DNA of 64,000 nt from Dama dama (Eukaryota > Chordata > Mammalia > Artiodactyla > Cervidae), in assembly GCF_033118175.1 (NCBI RefSeq), contig NC_083691.1, forward strand, positions 15,597,001 to 15,661,000, in the 5' to 3' direction. The translations under genes were made by a program, and so were the position numbers. Below, one piece after another: positions 32,172 to 44,270 of this stretch. Position 1 is the stretch's first letter, and each line of letters begins with the position of its first letter. The notes beneath the pieces were generated by a model that was given only the letters and a program-made list of their open reading frames with translations, was not told the origin of the DNA and searched no databases.

Positions 32172-32325
32172 GAGGACTTCCTTGGCGGTCCAGTGGTTAG
32201 GACTCTGCTTTCACTGCTGAAGGCCCAGGTTCAATCCCTTTTTGGGGAACTAAGATCCCATAAGCCACCAAGCAGCTTGGCAAACAGACAAAACACAAGC
32301 AAACCTACCCCCAAAAAACAAACTG
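32172..32325 (+). mobile_element. CHR-type SINE
   Basis: Starts GGACTTCCTTGGCGGTCCAG, continues TTAGGACTCTGC and GGGGAACTAAGATCCCATA, and ends A-rich. Confidence 0.85.
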
Positions 32326-35010
32326 GAAAGATCAGTCATGGATGACAGGCTTGCTTCAAACCTGGAACTCATTCTGTCTCTCTCAGGAGTTAAGCTGAAC
32401 TAATAATCAGAATCCTCCTCAAATTTGGGCTTGAAAAACACATAGATCTGCTGACTTCTCTTCAGGATTTGGATAGAGAGGTGGGGAGGGTCTCGTATGG
32501 CTGGAGTAGGCATGGTAGCTAGAAGGAGATCAAAAGCAAGGGGAAACTGAGAAGCAGAAATAGGAGGCTGAGAAATCCTGAGGGAGAATCCTGTGACTCC
32601 TTAGACGGAACTCCACTGCCTGGAGGAGGGGCCCTGGTGGGTGCAGGCCCAGTTCAGTGGGGTTAACCACAGAAATCAGTGGGCGCTGGCAGTCTACTCA
32701 TAGTTGATTGTCCACTTTTCTTTACTAAAATGCACACTTTGGTTTGAATCACAATAAGACCAGCTGGAAAGGTAGCGTCCCTTGCAGAGAGGCGCCCTGT
32801 GACATGGTTCTGAGCAGGGAGATGTTGGTCAGGCCAGCTCAGTGAGACCTCCAGGAAAACACCTTTACAGGAAGGCATATGGGGTGGTCACATGCCATTT
32901 TGCAAATAATCCTTCCCATTTGGGATATAGATGTGATGGCTGGGGCCACAGGTATGAGCCTGAAGCAGAGGGAAATGGAATTCCAGAGTCCTTGACCAGC
33001 CTGCCAGATCACCCAACCAGAGCTCAGGTTTGAGTAGGTGGCGGTTACACAGATTTTCTCTTAAATGTGGCCAAACTGAAACCAAATCAACCCCTATTTC
33101 TTTGGGATTATTTGAGAGCATCTGTGTTTCTTTTAACCCAGTGAGAACAACTGAAAGGAGTTCAAATGGCCAGAGTGAGGATAGCGTGTTAAATATTGGA
33201 AAATGAAAGAGTTTAGTCAAATGCACAAAAGTAAAATAAGTTTTCAAAAATGGGAAAGAGGGAAAGAAAGAAATGTCAAGCATTTCCACAGTCACCCAGG
33301 ACTTTGGCTTTACCCTCTGAAATTTTAGATTCATTTCTAAGAAACATCTACATCAAAGATTTGTTTGAGAACTACTTTGCATTTGTAGAGACTTACAGCT
33401 TTAGGATGGCACAGCATCATCCCACATTCATCTCCAACTCTCAGATGTATCAGGACTCCTTTGGCAAGAAATAGCTCTTCAGGGACCCCGTCAATTGCTG
33501 TTCATTCCTATTTTGTCCCTTATAGGTAAAATTTTTATTTTCTAACTTGTCAAATGGGAAAAGTCACAAGCTTAGTGGAGTGAATTCAGGACCTAAAGAA
33601 GCAGAAGTGAAGGAGAAGGAGAAGGAGGGGGAGGAGGAGAAGAAAGAAGGGTGAGGGAGAGAAGACAGATTAATAAGGAATCTATAAAGACACACACATC
33701 TTAATAGCTCAAAACTCTTGGGTCATCTCGTGAGAGTATAAACAGCTGCACTCAGGTGATTCTGAATGTGTCACTGTGTTCTATTACATTACAAAAATCA
33801 GTGTTTATAATAGTGACAGTGAGCCATGAAAAACATGTTTAAACGGTGCTCATTTGTGACCTATTTAACAAGGCTGGGGAGTATGAAATCGCGTCTTAAA
33901 TATTTCTACTCAATGTCATTTTAAATCAAACCAGAAGGTTCTAAAAGAATCACTTCTGCCTAAGCCCTTTCCACGTGCTAGTGTTTTATTTAAAAAAAAA
34001 AAAAAAGTCTTTTTGGAACAAAAGCTAGCAGGAGTTAACACAAGTAAAGAGCCTTTGCTTGTGGGTGGGGGCCGCATGGACAAGCTGGAGAGACCAAGAG
34101 AGTGCTGCATGGCCCCCAGTGGAGAGGCTTGGGCAGGAGGCTAAGATGCCACTTTTCGGTCCAAATCTGTGCCATCCAGAGGTGTGGAGGTAGGCCTCTG
34201 GGCTGCTGAGGGGCTTGGTGGGTGAAAGGGAGGAGAGGAGGCCTCGCCAAGTAAGTATAGCCAGAAGCAAAGAGAGTTGGAGAGCCCTCGGGGTGGAGCC
34301 TCGGGGTAGATGAGATGGCCAGTCACCCTGAAAAGTCCAGAACAACCCAGGAGGCTGGAAACCCTGAGTTGGGGGAGGGGGGCAGCTGGCCGAAGGGAGG
34401 TGACCTCCGAGGGTGAGGGAGCGGGAGGATGAATACAGCACAGCACGAGGAATAAAGGAATTTGGTTGTGTTTGGATTAAAGGGAAGGAAAAAAAAAAGA
34501 GAGAGAGTCCGGGAAGAGAAACAGTAGAGTCTGTAAATCTGATTTTTCGCTTGGTTGGTGTGACATTAATGGGAGTGGAGAAGGGGGAGGAAGGCCAGGG
34601 GCACTCTTGGGGACATTTCATATTTTAGATGTTGTAAAAACATCTGTGGAGAAAGGTCCTTGAAGTCAAGAGCTGGCCCAGGGGTGATCCCAGGCGACCC
34701 AGAGGTCTGGTCGGGCTTCCTGCCCTTTCTCCTCCGGTTCCTATGTGGATGGTAATTCCACGTGGTCACCCTGCTTCTCCCCACCACCTAAGATGAAACC
34801 AGAGCAGAAGGGACTAAGCGTATCCATGGGAGCCCCCACCCTGCGGGCTGGAAAGCCCAGTTTCCTGTCTTTCTGCTGCGCATCCCTGGAGTGGAGACCA
34901 CCGTGCCGCGCGCCTGGCCTTGCTCCGAGTGGTACAGCCGCGCTCGGGTGCACACGTGGTCGTCAGGACGCCATGCGGTCCTTGGCTCCTAGAAAGAGTT
35001 CAATCATCGC

Positions 35011-35033
35011 AGGCACTGCCTGAGGCAGTGCCT
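35011..35033. repeat. Perfect inverted repeat containing a TFAP2-like motif
   Basis: AGGCACTGCCT (35011-35021), one G, then its exact reverse complement AGGCAGTGCCT (35023-35033). The centre reads GCCTGAGGC (35018-35026), a match to the AP-2 family consensus. It lies in unique sequence about 12 kb downstream of the SOX11 CDS. Confidence 0.75.
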
Positions 35034-36264
35034 CAGGTCACCCTGCGAGGGCAGGGACCCTGATGCCTTGTGGGGTCCTGGGTCCCCAGAGCCTGGCAGT
35101 TCCTCTCTTGTGTGCTGCAGGAGCGAGTCAGAAGTGAGGCTGGACCGGAGATCTCTGGGCTGGGGCTCTGGGGACCCACCAGGGAGCGCGGGTGGCCGAC
35201 CCTGCGAGTGGAGAAGAGGCCCCGCGGTGAGTCGGCCAGTGTCGGAGCAGACGCCTGGTCAGTTTCAGAAAGGAGGCTGGCCACCAGCACGCCCTCCGGG
35301 GTTCTCCTCCTCTCTGGGGTAAGAGGGCGCAAGGCAGCTTACTGATGTTTCAAGAGAACTTTCCCGAGCCCCATTCTCAGCCGGAGCTTTCTGCTGCCAC
35401 ACCTGAAGGAGGTCATCCCCAGCTACCATGGAGGCGCTCTCTTAAAACACAGCAGAGAAGCAATTTAAAGAGCGACACAATCTTACTGGGATGACAGTCA
35501 TTTGTAATTCCTGACTAGCGGGGTGGTGTCAGGACGGTTGGTCACCTTGGATTACTCCATAGGTGAGAAAAACCACTCATTAAATACAGATCTCAGCTTT
35601 GCGTCCGTCAAGGAATCATGTAAGGAGATGAAGATTAAGAGTTAGAAATGATTTTCTGATACGTTGTCACGTTAAAGTAGTTCAGTGGTCTCTAAAGGTA
35701 ATATAGCCAGCAATTAATCAGTTAGAAATCATTTTTCTGTGAGCTCTTTAAGGACTGTACTTACTGCTCTTCTTTGAGAAGTTGAATTCGGGTCCTGATG
35801 CAATGATCTCCAAAAGAGGTTACTTAGCATCCTCTGAAGGATGACAGTGGAAAATAGTTGTGCTTTGTTTATATTTCTTTTCTAGTTTGTGGTAATGATA
35901 TTATCCTTTCATAGCATTTACTGATTAGATTGACGGTGGTACATGTATATAATTTGGAAAATAATACTTACATTGAGGGGATTGCTCAAAAAAATTTAGC
36001 AGCCAGGACTGAAGAACGTGACAAGAATAGAAGCTTCTGTACTGGAATAAAGAGGCAGCGTGCTCCATCGCAAGGAACAGTGGATGAAGAAATAGGAAAG
36101 TGGTTTCCAATTCTGTCCAGTCTCCTGTTCAGCTGTGCCACCTTAAATTACTTGCTCTGCCTCTCTGGTTCCTTATTTCTTCATGCATAAACTGGTGGCT
36201 AAACTAGATCATATTTGAGATTCCCTTCAGGTCTAACAACTAAATGATAGTTATTAGAACTATC

Positions 36265-36318
36265 GAACTAACTTAGACCAGAAAGGTCTTAGAACTAACT
36301 TAGACCTGAAAGGCCTAA
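36265..36318 (+). repeat. 27-base tandem duplication
   Basis: Two copies of a unit starting GAACTAACTTAGACC (36265-36291, 36292-36318) with few mismatches. Confidence 0.8.
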
Positions 36319-36654
36319 GCAGCCATCATTTATTTACTTGGAGAGGGCCTGTTTGGAGGCATTGGTATAAAATTCATGCTTTCAGAGTCTGCAGGTCCTG
36401 TCAAGGAAGGGATAAGGAAGACAACCAGAGACCCCGTGGCCCGTGGAAGCTGGAGAGACAAGGCCTAACTGATGTTTCAAACATCCAGTGGTCCAAACTA
36501 AAGGGCCTTTGGCCCTCTGTTTCATTCTGTTGTTTGGCGGGTGGGGGTGGGGTGGGGGGAGAGGTCTGTGTTGCACTTTAAAAGAGAGAAGTTAATTATT
36601 TTTGAGATAAAGAAATTCTCAAACTCAAGTTGTTTTTGTTTATTTTCTCACTGA

Positions 36655-37350
36655 AGTATGGTAGATTTACAATGTTGTATTAGTTTCAGATGTGTAGAAA
36701 AATGATTTAATTATTTTATATATATGTGTATATATATATTGTTTTTCAGATTATTTTCCATTATCGGTTACTACAGTATATTGAATATCATTCCCTGGGT
36801 TATGTAGTGGGTCCTTGTTATTTATTTTTTATATAGTCAGGCATGACGTAGTGACTGAATAACAACAATGAAAGTATGCATCTGTTAATCTCAGTTCCCC
36901 ATTTGTCCATCCCCCTCCATTTCTCCTTTCTAACCATTACTTTGTTTTCTATGTCTGTGAGTCTATTTCTGTTTTGTAAGTGAGTTCATTTGTATCATTT
37001 TTTAAAGATTTCACATGTAAGTGACATTGTATGATATTTGTCTTTCTCTGTCTGGCTTACTTCACTTAGTGTGACAATCTCTGCATCCACTGATGTTGCT
37101 GCAGATGGCATTATTTCATTCTTTTTTATGACTGAGTAGTATTCCATCTTTACCCATTCATCTGCCTATGTGCATTTAACTTGCTTTCATGTCTTGACTA
37201 CTGTAAATAGTGCTGCAATGAACATTGAGGTGCATGCATCCTTTCAAATTAGAGATTTTGTCTTTTCCTGGTATATTCTGGGAGTGAGATTGCTGGATCG
37301 TGTGGTAATTATATTTTTAGTTTTGAAAGGAACCTCCATGCTGGTGGCTA
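36655..37350 (-). mobile_element. L1 3' fragment, reverse oriented
   Basis: Reverse-complement L1 signatures: TGTTGTATTAGTTTCAG, TGGGTCCTTGTTATTT, CTGAGTAGTATTCCAT, AGTGCTGCAATGAACATTG. Interrupted near 36838-36870 by a tiny BovB-like tail. Confidence 0.85.
36838..36870 (+). mobile_element. Very short BovB tail inside L1
   Basis: CAGGCATGACGTAGTGACTG followed by a CAACAATGAA tail looks like only the last ~30 bases of BovB. No clear TSD. Confidence 0.5.
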
Positions 37351-37508
37351 TAAGTCTTTAAAAAAATATATATCTTTATTTCAGCTGATGAACATCTTTA
37401 ACTGCAAAAGCATAAGTGTATTACAGCATTAAAACAGGTAACATTTCACAAAACATGAATCTGGTTTTCAAACACAAGAAATAAATGACAAAATTGCACA
37501 ATCAAAAA
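37351..37508. other. AT-rich spacer
   Basis: No recognised feature. Confidence 0.3.
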
Positions 37509-37645
37509 AATTACGGACTTCTGGGCCCACGTCCCAAAATACTGATTCGGTGTCTTTGAAGTGAGACTTGGAAACTGTGCGTTTAACCCTTGTATCAAGC
37601 TGATTCTGAGTCTGTGGGGCCACAGACCAGCTTCTGAGACCCAGG
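37509..37645 (+). mobile_element. Possible MER5A-like hAT relic
   Basis: CTTCTGGGCCCACGTCCC, ATACTGATTCGG and CTGATTCTGAG follow the MER5A order (TCTGGGCC..ATTCTGATTCAG..), but divergence is high. Confidence 0.5.
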
Positions 37646-37977
37646 GCCCTAAATTCGAGAGAGAATCACGCAAAACAAAAATTTGTTTTGCCCAAAACCA
37701 GTGTCTCAGGACCAAGTAATGGGAATAAACACACCCTTGTCTTGCTACACCTTGACTTTTCTTTGCTTGTTCACTGAGTGGCTGCCATGGGGAGGGATGG
37801 TGAGAAAATAAAGGAAAATGGGAAGTCCTACAGGCCTGTAAATAATGAGCAATCTGAGCCCTAACACAGTTCAGACATTGTCCTATCGCTCGTCTCATTT
37901 TATATTCTGGATAGTGGGGCAGTGGCTCTGACACATGCCCAGCCATCAACATTGTGATTCCCGGCAATTAAATCAAC

Positions 37978-38252
37978 AGTTCAGTTCAGTTCAGTCACTC
38001 AGTCATGTCCGACTCTTTGCAACCCCACAAACTGCAGCACACCAGGCCTCCCTGTCCATCACCAACTCCCGGAGCCTACCCAAACTCATCTCCATTGAGT
38101 TGGTGATGACATCCAACCATCTCATCCTCTGTCGTCCCCTTCTCCCCCTGCCTTCAATCTTTCCCAGCATCAGGGTCTTTTCAAATGAGTCAGCTCTTTA
38201 CATCAGGTGGCCAAAGTACTGGAGTCTCGGCTTCAACATCAGTCCTTCCATG
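37978..38252 (-). mobile_element. BovB 3' fragment
   Basis: Begins with AGTTCAGTTCAGTTCAGTC (tail repeats). TSD AAATCAAC at 37970-37977 and 38253-38260. Confidence 0.93.
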
Positions 38253-38260
38253 AAATCAAC

Positions 38261-39469
38261 GGTGGTTCTCAAATAATGGGCGGGTGTCAGCGTCACTCAA
38301 ACTTCATGTGTTTGAATTTTTACCTGTGAAATGAGGACCATAAGCCTTGTTTCGTGAGGGTGTTCTCTTGCTTAATTAACATTTGTAAAGCTTTTGGAGG
38401 CCTACCGACTTAAATTAATGGGCATTGAAACTGACCTCCAGTGATACAAAGCCTTGGGACTGGGTACTCAAGGAGAGAAAAGAAAAGAAAAGAAAAGAAG
38501 AAAAAAAATCTCAGTTGGGACAGATGGTTTGTTATATACTTTTACATACAAAATGAAACAGGAGACGGAGATGTTCTACAAGAGCGAACAAAGACACAAA
38601 GCAAAAACAACATGCAGGGAAGATGCAGCTTGGGGTTTGGTTTAGAGTTGAGGAGACATGGAATGACTTCATCAACTAACTGCTGAAGGAGTGTGCCTGG
38701 GTAAGTGACTAGTCACTATGCTGACAGCTGGGGACCACAGCACTTTAATAGGAAAGGCCAGTCAAAAACTTTTAGAGAAAATGTTGGGGAGTCCAGAGTG
38801 CGCCCTGGGATTGTTAATTTCCATGAATATGTGACTGGGCTAAGGGATGCCCAAATAGCTGATAAAGTGCTATTTTTTGGTGTGTGCAAGGATGTTATGG
38901 GAAGAAATGAGCATTTGAACCAGTCAACAGAGTGAAGAACAACCACCCTCACCAGTCCTGTGAGGACCCCAGTAGAACAAAAACACACGGGAAGGTTGGA
39001 TTTGCTCTCTGCTGACTCTGTGCTGGGCGTCCACCTTTTCCTGCCCTCAGACATTGGAGCACCTGGTTCTTAGGCCTTTGGACTTGGTGAACTAATACTA
39101 GCAGCTTCCCTGTTTCTCAGGCCTTTGGCCTTAGAATGAATTAGACCACCAGCTTTCCTGGATCTCCAGTTTGCAAATGGCAGATCATGGCATTCTTAGC
39201 CTCCATGATCATAGAGGCCAGTCGCCATATTAAATCTCCTCTTTCACATCTCCATGAATCCTATTGAAGAGCCTGGACTAATACAGACCTCCAGTCCTAT
39301 TTCCAAATCCTAACACCCGTAGTGATTTTCTCTCACTTCCACTTAATTCCATTCCTGAAAACAAAAGCACAGTAATTTAAGGGAATCAGAAGATCATATT
39401 AATTTTTACTTGGTAATTTTTTTTTTTTAGCAGTTTAAGCTTGATTTTTTTTTCCTGACAGGTAAGACA
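38261..39469. other. Unique sequence, no supported gene
   Basis: Contains an (AAAAG)n run at about 38475-38500. Small frames only. Confidence 0.4.
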
Positions 39470-39903
39470 ATTATGTTTTTTCCAGTAGCCATGTACAGAT
39501 GTAAGAGTTGGACCATAAAGAAGGCTGAGTGTCAAAGAATTGATGCTTTGAAACTGTGGTGCTGGAGAAGACTCTTGAGAGTCCCTTGGACAGCAAGGAG
39601 ATCAAACCAGTCAATCCTAATGGAAATCAACTCATTGGAGGGACTGATGCTGAAGCTGAAGCTTTGATACTTTGGCCATCTGATTCGAAGAGCAGACTCA
39701 TTGGAAAAGACACTAATGCTGGGAAAGACTGAAGGCAGGAAGTGAAGGGGTGACAGAGAATGAAATGGTTGCATGGCATCACCTCACTGAATCAATGGAC
39801 ATGAGTTCGAGCAAAATCCAGGAGATAGTGAAGGACAGGGAAGCCTGGAGTGCTGCAGTTCATGTGGTCACAGAGTCAGACATGACTTAGTAATTGAACA
39901 ACA
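39470..39903 (+). mobile_element. BovB 3' fragment
   Basis: Plus-strand copy with the C-terminal coding remnant (MYRCKSWTIKKAE, LWCWRRLLRVPWTARR in the frame at 39473-39667) and a CAACAACAGCAA tail. Confidence 0.92.
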
Positions 39904-41214
39904 ACAGCAAAGACTTCAAATAGACTAAGCAAAGAAAATAATTGCATAGCTCTATTTCAGTGATGGATGGTGGTTCTGTTAGCTTTGGGTGTTTTTTTTT
40001 TTTCTTTTTCTTTGCTGTTGGTTATTTTTCTTTCAGTTTGTAAAGGTTTCTAATAATCTTCAGGATGAAAGATACTATGTAATGAGTCTTATTATTATAT
40101 TTAATGAATTTTTGCAGTTAATATTTCACGAACAAAGCATATAAAATCATTCATTTCATTTTCTAGATGGAGAAATATTAACATATTAACATAGCCATAA
40201 ATTTACTGTGCCATAGATAGAAAATTAGTATTGAATACATAATGTAGGTAAGAAAATATGATGGTTTACAATAGAAAAATAAAAACATTCGTAGTTGCCC
40301 ACATAATTCTATTTGAGCTTCTCTAATTATTCCACAAAATATCCTAAGAAACAGCAGACACTAAGCATTGAATAATGGCCTGGTGCCAAATGTGATTCTT
40401 GCTACTTTTGAAATTGTTGACTTCCCCATTAGCAAGATACAAAAAAATGCTAATAAAGTATTTATTAGCTATTACTTTTTGTGACCTATTAGTGGCGTTC
40501 ACTAATGGACTCAGGCTTCCTAAACGGAAAGTTATGTTCCTTTAGCACCTAAATCAGAACCTCTCCTGTAGAATGTTTCTGTAGAACCCCTCCTGTCTGC
40601 AATGTTTTCTGAACTGTTTTCTCATGTGCTTTTCAAGGTCACATTTGGCCCTGAACCCAAAGCACTGTCATATAGCACATATAGCAAGTAGCCAGGGCTC
40701 TTAGGTGCAAGCAGTAGAAATCAGCTCTGGTCAACAAATAAAAATAGACAAATGTACTGAACAGTAGAATCCTCTGAAAAGCTGCAGAACCCAGTTTGGA
40801 AACAGAAAAGCAAGGAAGGCTGGGTAGCAGCTAGCATGAGCCCGAAATCCACGCCCCAAAAGATATCCAGTGGCTTCTGTGTCAGCAGCCCATGGGGGAC
40901 AATTCCACAGTCCCCACAGCTGTGACACCCCCAGAAATGCTCTATCGCTGACACCCAGGGCATAGCTCCACGTTCATGATTCCAAGTTCTGAGCTAGTGC
41001 ATCTAGCTGGCTGGGAATGCTTGTCTTGGTCTTTCTCAGCTTCTAGAGTGAGAGACAGCAATATTTATAAGGTAGGAAATTTCCTGAAGATGGGAGGAAT
41101 ACTGATGCAGGGAAAAATAAGCAAATGTCCTATGTAGACATTAGTGTGTGCATGTCTGTACAAACACACACACAGATACAGGTGATTAAGATATATGATT
41201 TGTACTATCATTTG
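39904..41214. other. AT-rich unique sequence
   Basis: No gene or repeat recognised. Confidence 0.4.
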
Positions 41215-41360
41215 CCAATTTTTTTTGAACTTTTTGTTTTGTATTGAGTATAGCCATTTAACATTGTTGTGATAGTTTCAGGTGCACGGTGAAAGGACTC
41301 AGCTGTATATATACATATCCATTCATCCCCACTCTCCTCTCCTCCAGACCTCAGTTTTCC
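41215..41360 (-). mobile_element. L1-like 3' end fragment, reverse oriented
   Basis: GTATTGAGTATAGCCATTTAACATTGTTGTGATAGTTTCAGGTGCAC-type pattern (41247-41286) is common in reverse-oriented ruminant L1 3' ends. Family assignment is tentative. Confidence 0.5.
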
Positions 41361-41824
41361 TAAGTCATTTTTTTTTTTCTCTTCCTGTAAAAAGAACCTG
41401 AGCATTCTTTGTGAATAGTCTGGTAGAGTTTAACTAGCACCAGAAATCTCCCATGAAAATCCTTTACTATTTGTGGTGATTTGAAAGGAAGAAGATAGAA
41501 GCAAACCATTTACTTTGATATCTTTTCTATACATACATGATAGAGACTTCTGGAATATGGGAGATCATAAATATAAAAAGCACAAGTACACTCTCAGTAT
41601 CAACCACCATTAAATATTGGTGAGGTCATGTTCTTTTCTCTCTGCACACCCAAATACACATACACACACCCAGATACACACACACATACATAGTATTTTA
41701 CAAAATTAGCCCCATGCTGAATATTGTTTTGCATCCCTTGCTTTTAATCACCTAATACTGTAGAGTAGGCTTTTGATGTTGTTAACTTTTTTCAAGAAAG
41801 ATTTTTAAAGATTAGCATAATGTT
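41361..41824. other. Unique sequence with a CA-rich microsatellite
   Basis: Imperfect (CA)n at about 41641-41694; otherwise nothing recognised. Confidence 0.45.
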
Positions 41825-43668
41825 TCAGTCAGTTCATTTCAGTAGCTCAGTCCTGTCCGATTCTTTGCAAACCCATGGACTGCAGCGTGCCAGGCTTCCC
41901 TGTCCACCACCAACTCCTGGAGCTAGCTCAAACTCGTGTCCATCGAGTTGGTGATGCCATTCAACTATCTCATCCTCTTTCATCCCCCTTCTCCTCCTGC
42001 CTTCAATCTTTCCCAGCATCAGGGTCTTTTCCAAGGAGTCAGTTCTTCACATCAGGTGGCCAAAGTATTGGAGTTTCAGCTTGAACATCAGTCCTTCCAA
42101 TGAATATTCAGGACTGATTTCCTTTAGGATGGACTGGTTGGATCTCCTTGCTGTCCAAGGGACTCTCAAGAGTCTTCTCCAACAGTACAGTTCTGAAGCA
42201 TCAGTTCTTCAGTGCTCAGCTTTCTTTATGGTCCAAGTCTCACATTCATACATGACTACTGGAAAAACCATAGCTTTGACTAGACAGACCTTTGTCAGCA
42301 AAGTAATGTCTCTGCTTTTTAATATGCTGTCTAGGTTGGTCATTTTAAAATCCAGCTTGAACATATGGAATTTCATGTTTCACGTACAGCTAAAGCTTGG
42401 GTTGGAGAATTTTGAGCATTTCTTTGCTAGCATGTGAGATGAGTGCAGTTGTGCCATAGTTTGAACATTCTTTGGCATTGCCCTTCTTTGGGATTGGAAT
42501 GAAAACTGACCTTTTCCAGTCCTGTGGCCACTGCTGAGTTTTTCAAATTTGCTGGCATATTGAGTGCAGCACATTCACAGCATCATCTTTTAGGATTTTA
42601 AATAGCTTAACTGGAATTCCACCACCTCCATGAGTTTTGTTGGTAGTGATGCTTCCTAAGGCCCACTTGACTTCACATCCCAGGATGTCTGGCTCTAGGT
42701 GAGTGATCACACCATTGTGATTATCTGGGTTGTGAAGACCTTTTTTGTATGGTTCTTCTGTGTATTCTTGCCACCTCTTCTTAATATCTTCTTGCTTCTT
42801 CATGGTGACTGCAGCCATGAAATTAAGAGATGCTTGCTCCCTGGAAGAAAATCTATGACCAACCTAGACTGCATATTAAAAAGCAGAGACATTACTTTGC
42901 CGACAAAGGTCCATCTAGTCAAAGGTATGGTTTTTCCAGTAGTCATGTATGGATGTGAGAGTTGGCCTATAAAGAAAACGGAATGCCGAAGAACTGATGC
43001 TTTTGAACTATGGTGTTGGAAAAGACTCTTGAGAGTTCCTTGGACAGCAAGGAGATCCAACCAGTCCATCCTAAAGGAAATCAGTCCTGAATATTTATTG
43101 GAAGGACTGATGCTGAAGTTGAAACTCCAATACTTTGGCCACCAGATGAGCAGAACTGACTCATTTGAAAAGACCCTGATGTTAGGAAAGATTGAAGGCA
43201 GGAGGAGAAGGGGATGACAGAGAATGAGATGGTTGGATGACATCACTGATTCGATGGACATGAGTTTGAGTAAACTCTAGGAGTTGGTGATGGACAGGGA
43301 AGCCTGGCTTGCTGCAGTCCATGGGATTGTGAAGAGACGGACATGACTGCATGAATGAACTGACTGAGGTTGATCATAGCTTTTCTTCCAAGGAGCAAGT
43401 GTCTTTTAATTTCATGGCTGCAGTCACCATCTGCAGTGATTTTAGAGCCCCCCCAAAATAAAGTCTGTCACTATTTTCATTGTTTCCCCATCTATTTGTC
43501 ATGAAGTGATGGGACCGGATGCGATGATCTTAGTTTTTTGAATGTTGAGTTTTAAGCCAACTTTTTCACTCTCCTCTTTCATTTTCAGCAAGAGGCTCTT
43601 TAGTTTTCTCCACTTTCTGCCATAAGGGTGGTGTCATCTGCGTATCTGAGGTTATTTATATTTCTCGT
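41825..43668 (-). mobile_element. Older BovB, split by a nested BovB
   Basis: Minus-strand BovB segments 41825-42343 and 43378-43668 are contiguous in the element's own order (the break falls at TTGGTCAT|AGCTTTTCTTCC). The insert between them is described separately. Confidence 0.88.
42344..43366 (+). mobile_element. 5'-inverted (twin-primed) BovB nested in BovB
   Basis: 42344 to about 42800 is minus-strand BovB from an upstream part of the element (frame 42543-42818 with KKRWQEYTEE and HLEPDILGCEVKWAL). About 42811-43366 is plus-strand 3' part ending in the ACTGACTGA tail. Flanking TSD AGGTTGGTCAT (42333-42343) and AGGTTGATCAT (43367-43377), 10/11 identical. The plus frame at 42699-43217 spans the inversion joint. 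Confidence 0.88.
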
Positions 43669-43997
43669 ATAATATGTTTACTCTCTGATTTTGTTAACCT
43701 TTCCCCTATCACTAAGCAATAGTTTTGACAAAAAGGTCTTTTTAAATGTTTCTCCTCCATGAGATTCCACCAGAATGGCTGAGAGACGCTCATCAAAGCA
43801 GGGTCTGAGTCCACTGGTCCCCTTAGGCACTGTGTCCTTGCCAGTCACCTAAAGTTTCCTACAGCCCACTCAGAATTTTGTAGCTGACCCACGTGGATTC
43901 TGTTTAATATATTATTGCTCAAATTATTTATTGAATTCACTGACGAAGTCAGGAGGAGTACAACAATAAAAAGGGATGTATAGAGGGACTTCCATCA
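43669..43997. other. Unique spacer
   Basis: No recognised feature. Confidence 0.35.
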
Positions 43998-44270
43998 GTC
44001 ATTGAAAGGACTGATACTGAAGCTGAAACTCCAATACTTTGGCCACCTGATGCGAAGAGCTGACTCATTGGAAAAGACCCTGATAGTGGCAAAGATTGAA
44101 GGCAGGAGGAGAAGAGGATGACTGAGGATAAATGTTTGAAGGGCATCACCAACTCGATGGATATGAGTTTGAGTAAGCTCCGGGAGTTGGTTTTGGACAG
44201 GGAGTCCTGGCTTGCTGCAGTCCATGGGTTCACAAAGAGTCAGACACAACTGAGTGACTGACCTGACTGA
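43998..44270 (+). mobile_element. BovB 3' fragment
   Basis: Plus strand, from GAAAGGACTGATACTGAAGC to the CTGACCTGACTGAGA tail. Confidence 0.9.

Larger units (their letters stand above)
32326..36649. other. Mostly unique sequence with GC-richer islands
   Basis: No gene supported. A purine-rich GGAGAAGGAG tract lies at about 33600-33660. GC-richer stretches at about 34050-34450 and 34740-35330 yield Pro/Ser-rich frames of 70-198 codons without recognisable domains. A possible MIR relic (minus) is near 36115-36190. Confidence 0.4.

Noticed and set aside
34025..34621. 198-codon minus-strand frame with ATG
   Set aside because: Pro/Ser/Leu-rich with no family resemblance, and overlapped by other open frames in the same stretch. 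No evidence beyond length.
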